From NCBI RefSeq assembly GCF_937906425.1, contig NZ_CALCYR010000010.1, forward strand, positions 1-5,766: 5,766 bases of DNA. Direction: 5' to 3'. Positions 1 to 5,358 of the stretch are shown in pieces. The translations under genes were made by a program, and so were the position numbers. The DNA is from an uncultured Methanobrevibacter sp. (lineage in GTDB: Archaea; Methanobacteriota; Methanobacteria; Methanobacteriales; Methanobacteriaceae). Each line of letters opens with the position of its first letter. The stretch's first letter is position 1. Below the pieces are notes generated by a model. That model saw nothing but the letters and a program-made list of their open reading frames with translations. It was not told the DNA's origin and made no database searches.

Positions 1-118
1 ATAAAACTATTAAATTAATTAAATTTCTTTTTAAAAGATTAAAATTATTTTAAATTATTTTAAACTTTTTTAAGAGACTTAAACATTTTTTTAAAAACTT
101 TTTTTATTATTTGATATT

Positions 119-1135
119 ATGTTTTTTAATAGAAAAAATAAGGTTTCCAAACAAGAGCTTAAAAGGAAGGAAATCAAGAGATTAAGCTCTCCAATATCAT
201 ACAAGGATAAAAGAGCATATGATATTGAAGGAAATAGGGTTCCATATAGAAGAAAAAACCTGTTTAAAAAGGAATATATTTTAGAGCCTAAAAAGGACAT
301 TCTTAGTGATGATGAGGTTTTAAGATATGCCAAGGAGTCTAAATTAGCTTCAAAAATCCGTCTTAAAATGGGCATTGCCAAGTTTAGCGATAAGCTTAGG
401 GTTTATGCTACAAGAATTAGAAACATGTGGCTTTTTGGAATAATTGGATTCTTTGGATTGGCAGGATATGGGATAACTTACCGTGTTTTTTCCATCTTTT
501 TCATTGCATTGCTTCTTCTTGTCTTTTTAATTTATTATACATTTCATATTTTCCTTTTAAAAGATCATACAGATTACAAGTATCTGAATGAAATGAATAA
601 TAAAGAGGATTCTGGTGTAATTGAAGGTGAATTTAGGGAAAAAGAGTATGGTGAAGTGAAAGACAAAAAGAGGAAAGATTCAAGTGATGGCTTTGAGATT
701 AGAGAAAAGGATTTGGAAAACTCAAGAACTCAAAAGTTCTATCAAAATTATAAATCCAGAATAAACACATTAAGTGAGGAATATAAGAAAAAGGAAACAA
801 CTGCAGTTGATTTAATCAATAAAAGGTTTAAGCCACCCCAATTAACAAATGACAGATTTATTAATTTGGTAAATAGCACTACAGAATTATTCAATAATCA
901 GGCAGAAGCTGCATTAAATATGATTGATTTGGCAAATGAACCATCTTTATTGATTGAGGATGAATTGAGAGAGAAAATACAATTATTGAAAACAATCATT
1001 GCCAAAATGGATGAATTGAATAATGAATTAATTATTAACATAAATAATGTTGAGATTGAATCAAATAATGAATCCTTAGAGTTTATTAGCGAAATGGAAG
1101 ATGCAATAGCTTCCATTAAAGATTATAAACTATGA
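119..1135 (+). CDS. Hypothetical two-helix membrane protein with a long helical C-terminal domain
   Basis: I do not recognise this 338-residue protein. Residues 1-102 are highly basic and polar (RKNKVSKQELKRKEIKRL near the start). Two hydrophobic helices follow at about 103-119 and 123-147, separated by a short TYR turn. Residues 148-240 are strongly charged and probably flexible. Residues 241-338 are predicted to be mostly helical and rich in Asn, Glu and Leu, with coiled-coil-like spacing. There is no signal peptide, so both ends probably lie on the same side of the membrane, most likely cytoplasmic given the flanking positive charge. The ATG at 119 is the only sensible start, but it has no visible Shine-Dalgarno sequence, so the mRNA may be leaderless or weakly translated. 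The gene stands alone and converges on the TetR gene. The overall plan (two helices, then a helical tail) loosely recalls XpaC-like proteins, but I see no diagnostic motif. Confidence is high that it is a gene; its function is unknown. Confidence 0.85.
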   Translation: MFFNRKNKVSKQELKRKEIKRLSSPISYKDKRAYDIEGNRVPYRRKNLFKKEYILEPKKDILSDDEVLRYAKESKLASKIRLKMGIAKFSDKLRVYATRIRNMWLFGIIGFFGLAGYGITYRVFSIFFIALLLLVFLIYYTFHIFLLKDHTDYKYLNEMNNKEDSGVIEGEFREKEYGEVKDKKRKDSSDGFEIREKDLENSRTQKFYQNYKSRINTLSEEYKKKETTAVDLINKRFKPPQLTNDRFINLVNSTTELFNNQAEAALNMIDLANEPSLLIEDELREKIQLLKTIIAKMDELNNELIININNVEIESNNESLEFISEMEDAIASIKDYKL

Positions 1136-1222
1136 TTTTTATGATTATTAATAATTAAAAATAGAGTTTTTTAATTGTTTTAAAAAAATAAAAAGCGTAT
1201 TTAATGATTAAAATTAGTTTTT

Positions 1223-1253
1223 AAAAATCTTATAAGGGATAATAAGATTTTTT
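1223..1253. terminator. Bidirectional hairpin terminator between convergent genes
   Basis: A perfect 11-bp inverted repeat, AAAAATCTTAT and ATAAGATTTTT, encloses an 8-base loop. Because the arms begin with A5 and end with T5-6, the transcript from either strand carries a stem followed by a U run. It lies 88 bases after the stop of the membrane-protein gene and 39 bases after the stop of the TetR gene, as expected for a shared terminator. The rest of 1136-1291 is AT-rich DNA with no other structure that I can support. Confidence 0.5.
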
Positions 1254-1291
1254 AAGGAATAAAATAATTTAAATTTAAAAAAATAATAAAA

Positions 1292-1897
1292 TTATTTAAG
1301 AATTGGTAAAAGGTATTCAATATTAGTCTCAATTGAACTATTTACATCATCTATGTCTTCCACTAACCATAGGAAGAAAATTCCATAAATGTTTGATTTA
1401 ATGAAAAAGACAATCTTTTCTAAATTGATGTCCTTATTGATTTCATCATTTTCAATACCTATTCTAATGATTTTTTCAACTATTTCAGTAAATTTCTCAT
1501 TGTATTTTCTAAAATAGCTTTGTTCCTTTTCATATTTTTGCTGTCCTTCAAAGGTTAATAAAATCATCTTTTTAAATGCAATATTATCAATACTGATGTC
1601 ATTATAGGAAATATATGAATTGTCTTCCTTTAAACCTAATACTCTATGATAAAATTCATTTAAATTGGATAATAAGTCATTGCTTAGTTTAACAGTATCA
1701 AGTTGATTTAAAAACATATCAATAATGTATCTGTTTAATACACATTGGATTAATTGATCCTTGTCTTCAAAATAGTAATAAATTGAACCGTATCCTACCT
1801 GTGATTCCTTAACTATTTCAGACAATGAAACTTCAATATAGCCCTTTTTTAGCAATAATCTAAAGGTAGATTCCATAATTTTATCTTTAGTACTCAT
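1292..1897 (-). CDS. TetR/AcrR-family transcriptional regulator
   Basis: A 201-residue one-component repressor-type protein of usual family length. The N-terminal TetR DNA-binding domain covers about residues 3-50: helix 1 (KDKIMESTFRLLLKKGY), the turn region SLSEIVKESQ at 24-33, and the recognition helix VGYGSIYYYF at 34-43 followed by DKDQLI, the classic 'YYYF..K..L' signature. Residues 55-201 form the variable helical domain that binds ligand and makes the dimer; its ligand cannot be read from sequence. I place the start at the ATG at 1895-1897. A GTG four codons upstream (1907-1909) is also open, but its bases overlap GTGGT, which sits seven bases before the ATG as a weak ribosome binding site. 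The gene runs in the same direction as npdG, adh and the SDR and is the only regulator in view, so it is a candidate controller of that set. That role is inferred from proximity. Confidence 0.9.
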   Translation of the reverse strand: MSTKDKIMESTFRLLLKKGYIEVSLSEIVKESQVGYGSIYYYFEDKDQLIQCVLNRYIIDMFLNQLDTVKLSNDLLSNLNEFYHRVLGLKEDNSYISYNDISIDNIAFKKMILLTFEGQQKYEKEQSYFRKYNEKFTEIVEKIIRIGIENDEINKDINLEKIVFFIKSNIYGIFFLWLVEDIDDVNSSIETNIEYLLPILK

Positions 1898-1938
1898 ATT
1901 CTTTACCACGTTATTGATATATTTAATTTTTTTATTAA

Positions 1939-1955
1939 TTTTATAAAAAGGTTTC
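1939..1955 (-). promoter_or_regulatory. Candidate TetR-gene promoter (BRE/TATA)
   Basis: Read on the minus strand, GAAACC (1950-1955) is followed by TTTTTATAAAA (1939-1949), a good archaeal BRE plus TATA arrangement. Transcription would begin about 25 bases downstream, near 1918-1920, leaving a leader of about 20 bases before the ATG at 1897. The 38-bp tandem repeats lie immediately upstream. Confidence 0.45.
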
Positions 1956-1976
1956 TAATGTATGAAATCATTTTTT

Positions 1977-2091
1977 CTTATTAATTCAATTAGAAATCAT
2001 TTTTCTTCTTTTTTCTTATTAATTCAATTAGAAATCATTTTTCTTCTTTTTTCTTAATAATTTTCTATTAAATCATTTTTTCTTCTTTTTT
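1977..2091. repeat. 38-bp tandem repeat upstream of the TetR gene, three copies
   Basis: Copies start at 1977, 2015 and 2053. The first two are identical over 38 bases (beginning CTTATTAATTCAATTAG and ending in CTTCTTTTTT). The third is 39 bases and diverged in its first half (CTTAATAATTTTCTATTA). Partial echoes flank the array: GAAATCATTTTTT at 1964-1976 and CTTATTGGATTTTTT from 2092. The two intact copies contain the small dyad TAATTCAATTA. The array begins about 20 bases upstream of the regulator's BRE/TATA, so it could hold protein-binding sites; it could equally be a slippage-derived low-complexity array. Confidence 0.8.
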
Positions 2092-2120
2092 CTTATTGGA
2101 TTTTTTCATTGAAATTTATC

Positions 2121-2264
2121 ATGGATCATGAAGATATTATAAAAATGTTTAAATTAAGCATTGATAATGAAAATTTCTTGAATTTTTTAAAAAAAAATAT
2201 AAAGTGGCTAGATGGTGAAGCAATTTTATTACAGGATTTTTCTATTTGGTTGACACATTTTTAA
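2121..2264 (+). CDS. Possible small protein, 47 residues
   Basis: An ATG at 2121 opens a 47-codon frame ending in TAA at 2262-2264. The product begins MDHEDIIKMFKLSIDNENF, continues with a basic stretch LKKNIKWLDGE and ends FSIWLTHF; it is soluble-looking and amphipathic. For: about 31 of its 144 bases are G or C, clearly richer than the flanking repeats, and its stop is one base before a hairpin whose T-rich tail is best on this same strand. Against: I see no Shine-Dalgarno sequence, no convincing TATA box at the right distance, and no recognised family. The frame is open upstream to 2061, with a TTG at 2109, so it could instead be the tail of a decayed gene. It is the only gene-like object between npdG and the TetR gene. 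Confidence 0.3.
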   Translation: MDHEDIIKMFKLSIDNENFLNFLKKNIKWLDGEAILLQDFSIWLTHF

Positions 2265-2265
2265 T

Positions 2266-2294
2266 AAAAAGGATTAAAATATTAATCACTTTTT
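2266..2294. terminator. Hairpin terminator between npdG and the small ORF
   Basis: AAAAAGGATTAA (2266-2277) pairs with TTAATCACTTTTT (2282-2294) around an AATA loop, with one bulged base at 2288. On the plus strand it is followed by a long T-rich tail (ATTTTTGATTTATTTATTTATTTTT), so it reads best as the end of a plus-strand transcript. On the minus strand it also gives a stem followed by T5, 55 bases past the npdG stop. Between it and npdG, at 2329-2344, is a second small perfect dyad, TCGATT-TATT-AATCGA. Confidence 0.5.
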
Positions 2295-2348
2295 ATTTTT
2301 GATTTATTTATTTATTTTTCGATATTTTTCGATTTATTAATCGATTAT

Positions 2349-3032
2349 TTACTTATCGAAATTGATTCCAGTAATTCTTAATCCTCCATAGTGGGATTTG
2401 TACTTAATGTTTAATCCAATAAGCAATGGAGTGATTTTTTCTATTATTCTTGCTTTTTCTAAGATTCCGCAATCAATAGTTTTAATTCCTGGAATTTGGT
2501 CGATAATTTCTGCAGCGGTTTCTTTAGCTTCCTTGTCATCTCCTGCAATTAAACAATCACAGTCGATTTCTTCAGGAATATTTCCTAAGTGGGAATTGGA
2601 AATATTACAGAAAGCACAAATAACCTTTGCTCCAGTTCCATCTAGAATGGAAGCGGTTCTTTCAGCAGCAGATCCTTCCATGAGGTCAATGAAACGGAAT
2701 GGTTTTCCGCCAATTGCAGTTTCCAAAGGAACTGTTGCATCCATAACAATTTTGTCGTTACAAAACTCTTTAATACCTTCAAGAGTTGGTTTTTGAGCAG
2801 CCAATGGTACGGTGATGATTAATACATCCCCTTCTTTTGCTGCATCTTCATTAGCCATACCGCACAAATTTGATAAGTCGTAATCTGCTAAATCTTCTTT
2901 AGCTTTTGCTACAACTTCCAATGCTTTTTCTTCTTTTCTTGAACCTACAATTACATCAAGACCTGCAATAGCTAATCTTTCTGCAATTCCAAGTCCTTGA
3001 GGTCCAGTACCTCCTATGACACTAATTTTCAT
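2349..3032 (-). CDS. npdG: F420H2:NADP oxidoreductase (NADPH-dependent F420 reductase)
   Basis: This 227-residue cytoplasmic enzyme moves hydride between NADPH and coenzyme F420, linking the NADP pool to methanogenic electron carriers. The length matches the family. The N-terminal Rossmann fold shows GGTGPQGLG (7-15) for the dinucleotide, then VGSRKEEKA (29-37), where Ser31 and Arg32 would hold the 2'-phosphate of NADP. GMANEDAA (58-65), DVLIITVPL (69-77) and EGSAAERTA (119-127) are typical family blocks, as is the C-terminal stretch ITPLLIGLN (200-208) near the F420 site. This pattern agrees with my recollection of the Archaeoglobus Fno sequence. The start is secure: GGGTGA (3038-3043) lies five bases before the ATG. 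The gene follows adh in the same direction but has its own promoter, with a hairpin terminator between the two. It probably recycles the NADPH made by the alcohol dehydrogenase, or supplies NADPH to it. Confidence 0.95.
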   Translation of the reverse strand: MKISVIGGTGPQGLGIAERLAIAGLDVIVGSRKEEKALEVVAKAKEDLADYDLSNLCGMANEDAAKEGDVLIITVPLAAQKPTLEGIKEFCNDKIVMDATVPLETAIGGKPFRFIDLMEGSAAERTASILDGTGAKVICAFCNISNSHLGNIPEEIDCDCLIAGDDKEAKETAAEIIDQIPGIKTIDCGILEKARIIEKITPLLIGLNIKYKSHYGGLRITGINFDK

Positions 3033-3037
3033 TTATT

Positions 3038-3043
3038 TCACCC
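3038..3043 (-). promoter_or_regulatory. npdG ribosome binding site
   Basis: GGGTGA on the minus strand, five bases before the ATG, is the best match in the window to the archaeal GGTGA core. It fixes the npdG start. Confidence 0.75.
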
Positions 3044-3057
3044 ATTTTTAAGATTTT

Positions 3058-3077
3058 TCAAGAAATTTAATTCTTGA
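3058..3077. promoter_or_regulatory. Dyad in the npdG promoter, possible operator
   Basis: TCAAGAA (3058-3064) and TTCTTGA (3071-3077) form a perfect 7-6-7 inverted repeat. Its centre is about 28 bases downstream of the candidate npdG TATA box, so it would straddle the expected transcription start, a place where archaeal repressors commonly bind. It could also form a short hairpin in the leader RNA. Its sequence does not match the 18-bp sites upstream of the SDR gene, so a different regulator would be expected. Confidence 0.4.
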
Positions 3078-3091
3078 TTTTTAAATTTTAG

Positions 3092-3100
3092 CTTATATTT
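3092..3100 (-). promoter_or_regulatory. Candidate npdG TATA box
   Basis: AAATATAAG on the minus strand, preceded by a T/A-rich element. Initiation would fall near 3070, giving a leader of just under 40 bases that includes the GGGTGA site. The surrounding DNA is so AT-rich that other placements remain possible. Confidence 0.35.
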
Positions 3101-3150
3101 TAAAAAATTTTTTTGGTTGAGAGAATTTAATTTATAATTATAAATTAAAA

Positions 3151-3281
3151 ATAATTTTGAGAGTTTTCTTTTTTAAAAAATTAAATAATTTTGAGAGTTT
3201 TCTTTTTTAAAAAATTATATAATTTTGAGAGTTTTCTTTTTTAAAAAATTAAATAATTCTTATGAGTTAATTATTTAAATT
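3151..3281. repeat. 34-bp tandem repeat upstream of npdG, three full copies plus a decayed one
   Basis: Copies start at 3151, 3185 and 3219. The first and third are identical and the second differs only in its last base. Each reads ATAATTTTGAGAG, then TTTTC, then the self-complementary TTTTTTAAAAAA. A degenerate fourth copy begins at 3253 (ATAATTCTTATGAGTT), and a trace with GAGAG precedes the array near 3117. It lies between the adh terminator and the npdG promoter, about 50 bases upstream of the candidate TATA. The period is close to three helical turns and the A-tracts are phased, so bent DNA, histone placement or a multi-site regulator are all possible. Confidence 0.85.
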
Positions 3282-3297
3282 TTATAGAAAAATATAA

Positions 3298-3324
3298 GAT
3301 GAGAATAAAATAATTATTCTCATC
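3298..3324 (-). terminator. Hairpin terminator of the SDR-adh unit
   Basis: A perfect 11-bp inverted repeat, GATGAGAATAA and TTATTCTCATC, with a 5-base loop, begins 24 bases after the adh stop codon. On the minus strand it is followed by TTATATTTTTC, a T-rich tail. Its position suggests that adh and npdG are separate transcripts, or at least that read-through into npdG is reduced. Between it and the stop lies the 10-bp palindrome AGGAATTCCT. Confidence 0.6.
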
Positions 3325-3348
3325 CTTAGGAATTCCTTAAGAATCTAA

Positions 3349-4419
3349 TTAATCTTCATTTTCAGGCATGAATACTGCAGGTTTAATTAAATCCCTTGGT
3401 TTTTCTGCCATAACCTTAAAAGCATCCTCGATTTTGTCAAATCCTTCAAATCTGTAGTTAATAAGTTTTGAAGGGTCGACTCTACCAGTTTGAATAAGAT
3501 TTAACATCTTTTTCATTCTTAATGCTCCGCCAGGACAAAATCCTCCTCTAATGGTTACATCTCCCATTCCTAATCCCCAATCAAGAGCAGGGATGTCGAA
3601 TTGATCTCTTGCATCATATGCAATAATGTTACCAATACCGCCATTAGGTTTTACAAGCTGTAAAGCTTCATTCATGGATCTAGGACTTCCGCCGGCAACA
3701 ATTGCACGGTCGACTTGTCCGCCTTCCTTTTCAAGAATTTGATCTACAGTATTGCCGTCCTTATAGCTGATAATATCTGTTGCACCGTATTCCAATGCTA
3801 AATCTGCACAGTTTTTACGTGTTCCGATAGCATATATTCTGCCTGCACCCAATAATCTGGCACCAGCAACAGCCATCAATCCTACTGGACCGATACCGAA
3901 TACAACAACGGAATCTCCTACCTGAATTCCTGCCATTTCAGCACCGTAAATACCTGTACTCATCATGTCTGTTGTCATTAATGCAGCTTCAACAGAAACA
4001 TCATCAGGTAAAATTACAAGGTTAGCATCTGCATTGTTTACTGAGTAGTATTCTGCAAATACTCCGTCCTTTTGAAGTAAGAATTTGAAACTGCTCATGA
4101 TTGTACCATTGTCGTGTGCATTGTTTCCTTTTGCTTGCACTCCAAGTTCATTCCAGTCCGGAGTGTCACAAGGAACTACTACACGGTCACCAGGTTTGAA
4201 ATTTTTAACAAATTCACCGACTTCAACAACAATACCAACGGATTCATGTCCAATGATTCTGCCTGTAATGTCGGCTCCACTACCTTCTGCAAGGTGAACA
4301 TCAGAGGTACATGGCGCTACAGCTATAGGTTTGAGTAATGCATCAAAAGGTCCAATTTCAGGAATGTCCTTTTCAATCCATCCTGTTTCATTGATTTTTA
4401 TTACTCCATAACCTTTCAT
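3349..4419 (-). CDS. adh: NADP-dependent zinc alcohol dehydrogenase, Thermoanaerobacter secondary-alcohol type
   Basis: A 356-residue medium-chain dehydrogenase that interconverts an alcohol and a ketone or aldehyde with NADP(H). It follows T. brockii ADH along its length as I recall that sequence. The catalytic zinc ligands are Cys37 (APCTSD), His58-Glu59 (GHES) and Asp151 (DMMSTG). The coenzyme loop is GIGPVGLMA (175-183), and Gly199-Thr200-Arg201 with Tyr219 occupy the positions that make the family NADP-specific. The four-cysteine structural zinc lobe is absent, as in T. brockii ADH. Odd points: residues aligned with the substrate pocket differ (Cys84, Asp85, Phe111 and Phe294 in place of Ala85, Ile86, Trp110 and Leu294). 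A GTGAT ribosome binding site (4423-4427) precedes the ATG by three bases. It is the second gene of a unit with the SDR, 28 bases downstream of it. With npdG it would feed electrons from an alcohol to F420. The exact substrate is uncertain. Confidence 0.93.
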   Translation of the reverse strand: MKGYGVIKINETGWIEKDIPEIGPFDALLKPIAVAPCTSDVHLAEGSGADITGRIIGHESVGIVVEVGEFVKNFKPGDRVVVPCDTPDWNELGVQAKGNNAHDNGTIMSSFKFLLQKDGVFAEYYSVNNADANLVILPDDVSVEAALMTTDMMSTGIYGAEMAGIQVGDSVVVFGIGPVGLMAVAGARLLGAGRIYAIGTRKNCADLALEYGATDIISYKDGNTVDQILEKEGGQVDRAIVAGGSPRSMNEALQLVKPNGGIGNIIAYDARDQFDIPALDWGLGMGDVTIRGGFCPGGALRMKKMLNLIQTGRVDPSKLINYRFEGFDKIEDAFKVMAEKPRDLIKPAVFMPENED

Positions 4420-4447
4420 TTTATCACTTCTTGATTAATCTGGGAAT

Positions 4448-5218
4448 CTAAATGATGGTCCATCCACCGTCTACGTGAACAAGTTGTCCTGTGGTGAAAC
4501 TGGATGCATCTGATGCAAAGTAAATTGCAATTCCGTCAAGTTCTCCAGGTTTACCCCATCTTTCCATTGGGCAGTATGCATTAATTACTTGATCAAATCC
4601 ATCATCTGCTTTTAAGTCTGCGGTTAATTCAGATTCAAAGTAAGCAGGTCCGATTGCATTTACGGTAATGTTGTATGGGGCCCATTCAGCTGCTAAAAGT
4701 TTGGTTAAGTTTAATACTCCTCCTTTAGCTGCAGTGTATCCAGCAAGTCCACCGTTTTTAATAGCTACAGTGGAGTGGATGGAACCCATGTTAATGATTT
4801 TACCATAGTTTTGTTTTACCATGTATTCACCAGCTGCCTTACAACAGTAGTAAACACCGGTTAAGTCAATAGCAATGTCTAAGTCCCATTCTTTAGGGTC
4901 TTGTTCTACAACAGGTCCAATGTAACCTCTACCTGCACAGTTTACTAAAATATCAATTCTTTCGTATTCATCTACAATGTTTTTCATAGATTCAGCTACA
5001 TTATCATAATCAGTTACATCAGTAACTTGATATGAAGCTTCGACACCATATTTTTCTTTTAAAGTTGCAACATTTTCTTTAAGTCTTTCTTCACGTCTTG
5101 CAAGCAATACGACTTTTGCGCCTTGGTCAGCATATGCTTCTGCAATTTGGAAACCTAAACCAGATGATCCTCCGGTAATTACTGCAATTTTGTCTTTAAT
5201 ATCGAAATAGTTTTTCAT
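4448..5218 (-). CDS. Short-chain dehydrogenase/reductase, probably NADP-dependent (gluconate 5-dehydrogenase-like)
   Basis: A 256-residue classical SDR. It shows TGGSSGLG (15-22) for the coenzyme, LLARREERL (38-46) whose Arg41-Arg42 after strand B favours NADP(H), Asp67 in DVTD, NCAG (93-96), the catalytic Ser146 in NMGSIHS, Tyr161 and Lys165 in YTAAK, and NAIGPAYFESEL (187-198), which resembles gluconate 5-dehydrogenases. The usual tetrad Asn in the 'NxxG' helix is Asp118 here (DLTG). The C-terminal FTTGQLVHVDGG is standard. I start at the ATG at 5216-5218 because GGAG (5227-5230) lies eight bases upstream; a nine-codon extension to a TTG at 5243-5245 would put that ribosome site inside the gene. 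It is first in a unit with adh. The substrate is unknown: a sugar acid, a keto compound or a hydroxyketone are all possible. Confidence 0.92.
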   Translation of the reverse strand: MKNYFDIKDKIAVITGGSSGLGFQIAEAYADQGAKVVLLARREERLKENVATLKEKYGVEASYQVTDVTDYDNVAESMKNIVDEYERIDILVNCAGRGYIGPVVEQDPKEWDLDIAIDLTGVYYCCKAAGEYMVKQNYGKIINMGSIHSTVAIKNGGLAGYTAAKGGVLNLTKLLAAEWAPYNITVNAIGPAYFESELTADLKADDGFDQVINAYCPMERWGKPGELDGIAIYFASDASSFTTGQLVHVDGGWTII

Positions 5219-5226
5219 TTTAATTG

Positions 5227-5230
5227 CTCC
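5227..5230 (-). promoter_or_regulatory. SDR ribosome binding site
   Basis: GGAG on the minus strand, eight bases before the ATG at 5216-5218. It decides between this ATG and the in-frame TTG at 5243-5245, in favour of the shorter protein. Confidence 0.6.
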
Positions 5231-5289
5231 ATAAATTTTTTCCAATAGTGTCTTTTTTGAATTGAACTTATTGGTGATTAATGATTTAT

Positions 5290-5308
5290 AACTTATTGCT
5301 TATAAGTT
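5290..5308. promoter_or_regulatory. Dyad at the expected start of the SDR-adh transcript
   Basis: AACTTAT and ATAAGTT form a perfect 7-bp inverted repeat with a 5-base spacer. It lies just downstream of the first 18-bp site and about where transcription from the TATA at 5327-5334 should begin. It could be a protein site or a hairpin at the 5' end of the mRNA. It also contains TTATAAG, which could serve as an alternative TATA with a shorter leader. Confidence 0.35.
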
Positions 5309-5310
5309 TA

Positions 5311-5328
5311 TTGATTAATCAATCAATA
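5311..5328. promoter_or_regulatory. 18-bp candidate operator, copy 1
   Basis: TTGATTAATCAATCAATA, containing the perfect 12-bp palindrome TTGATTAATCAA. It begins at the edge of the TATA box of the SDR-adh unit and extends toward the start site, so a bound protein would block TBP, TFB or polymerase. An identical copy lies 48 bp upstream of the promoter. The length and dyad fit a TetR-type dimer site. Confidence 0.55.
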
Positions 5329-5334
5329 TATAAA
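5327..5334 (-). promoter_or_regulatory. Promoter (TATA box) of the SDR-adh unit
   Basis: TTTATATA on the minus strand, preceded by a purine-rich ATAAAC that may act as BRE. It is the best TATA match upstream of the SDR gene. Initiation about 25 bases downstream, near 5305, would give a leader of roughly 85 bases. The two 18-bp sites bracket it. Confidence 0.55.
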
Positions 5335-5358
5335 GTTTATATACTATGAAAATTTTCT

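Noticed and set aside
1..118. Repeated TTTTAAA-type motifs in the left leader as a regulatory array
   Set aside because: The sequence is almost entirely A and T, with no phased unit or convincing BRE/TATA that I could separate from background.
898..1116. 72-codon minus-strand frame inside the membrane-protein gene
   Set aside because: It mirrors the host gene's codons, is Ser/Ile/Asn-rich, and has no promoter or ribosome binding site.
2398..2796. 132-codon plus-strand frame opposite npdG
   Set aside because: It lies wholly opposite a confident npdG gene, has no family resemblance, and has the Ser/Ile/Pro-rich composition of an antisense shadow.
1977..3281. The two tandem arrays as CRISPR arrays
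   Set aside because: The copies are directly adjacent with no unique spacers, and there are no cas genes in the window.
4085..4338. Two overlapping 70-74 codon plus-strand frames opposite adh
   Set aside because: Both are antisense shadows of a conserved dehydrogenase and lack ribosome binding sites.
5281..5349. 22-codon hydrophobic plus-strand frame over the SDR promoter region
   Set aside because: It has no ribosome binding site, overlaps the TATA box and a candidate operator, and its residues are what AT-rich DNA gives by chance.
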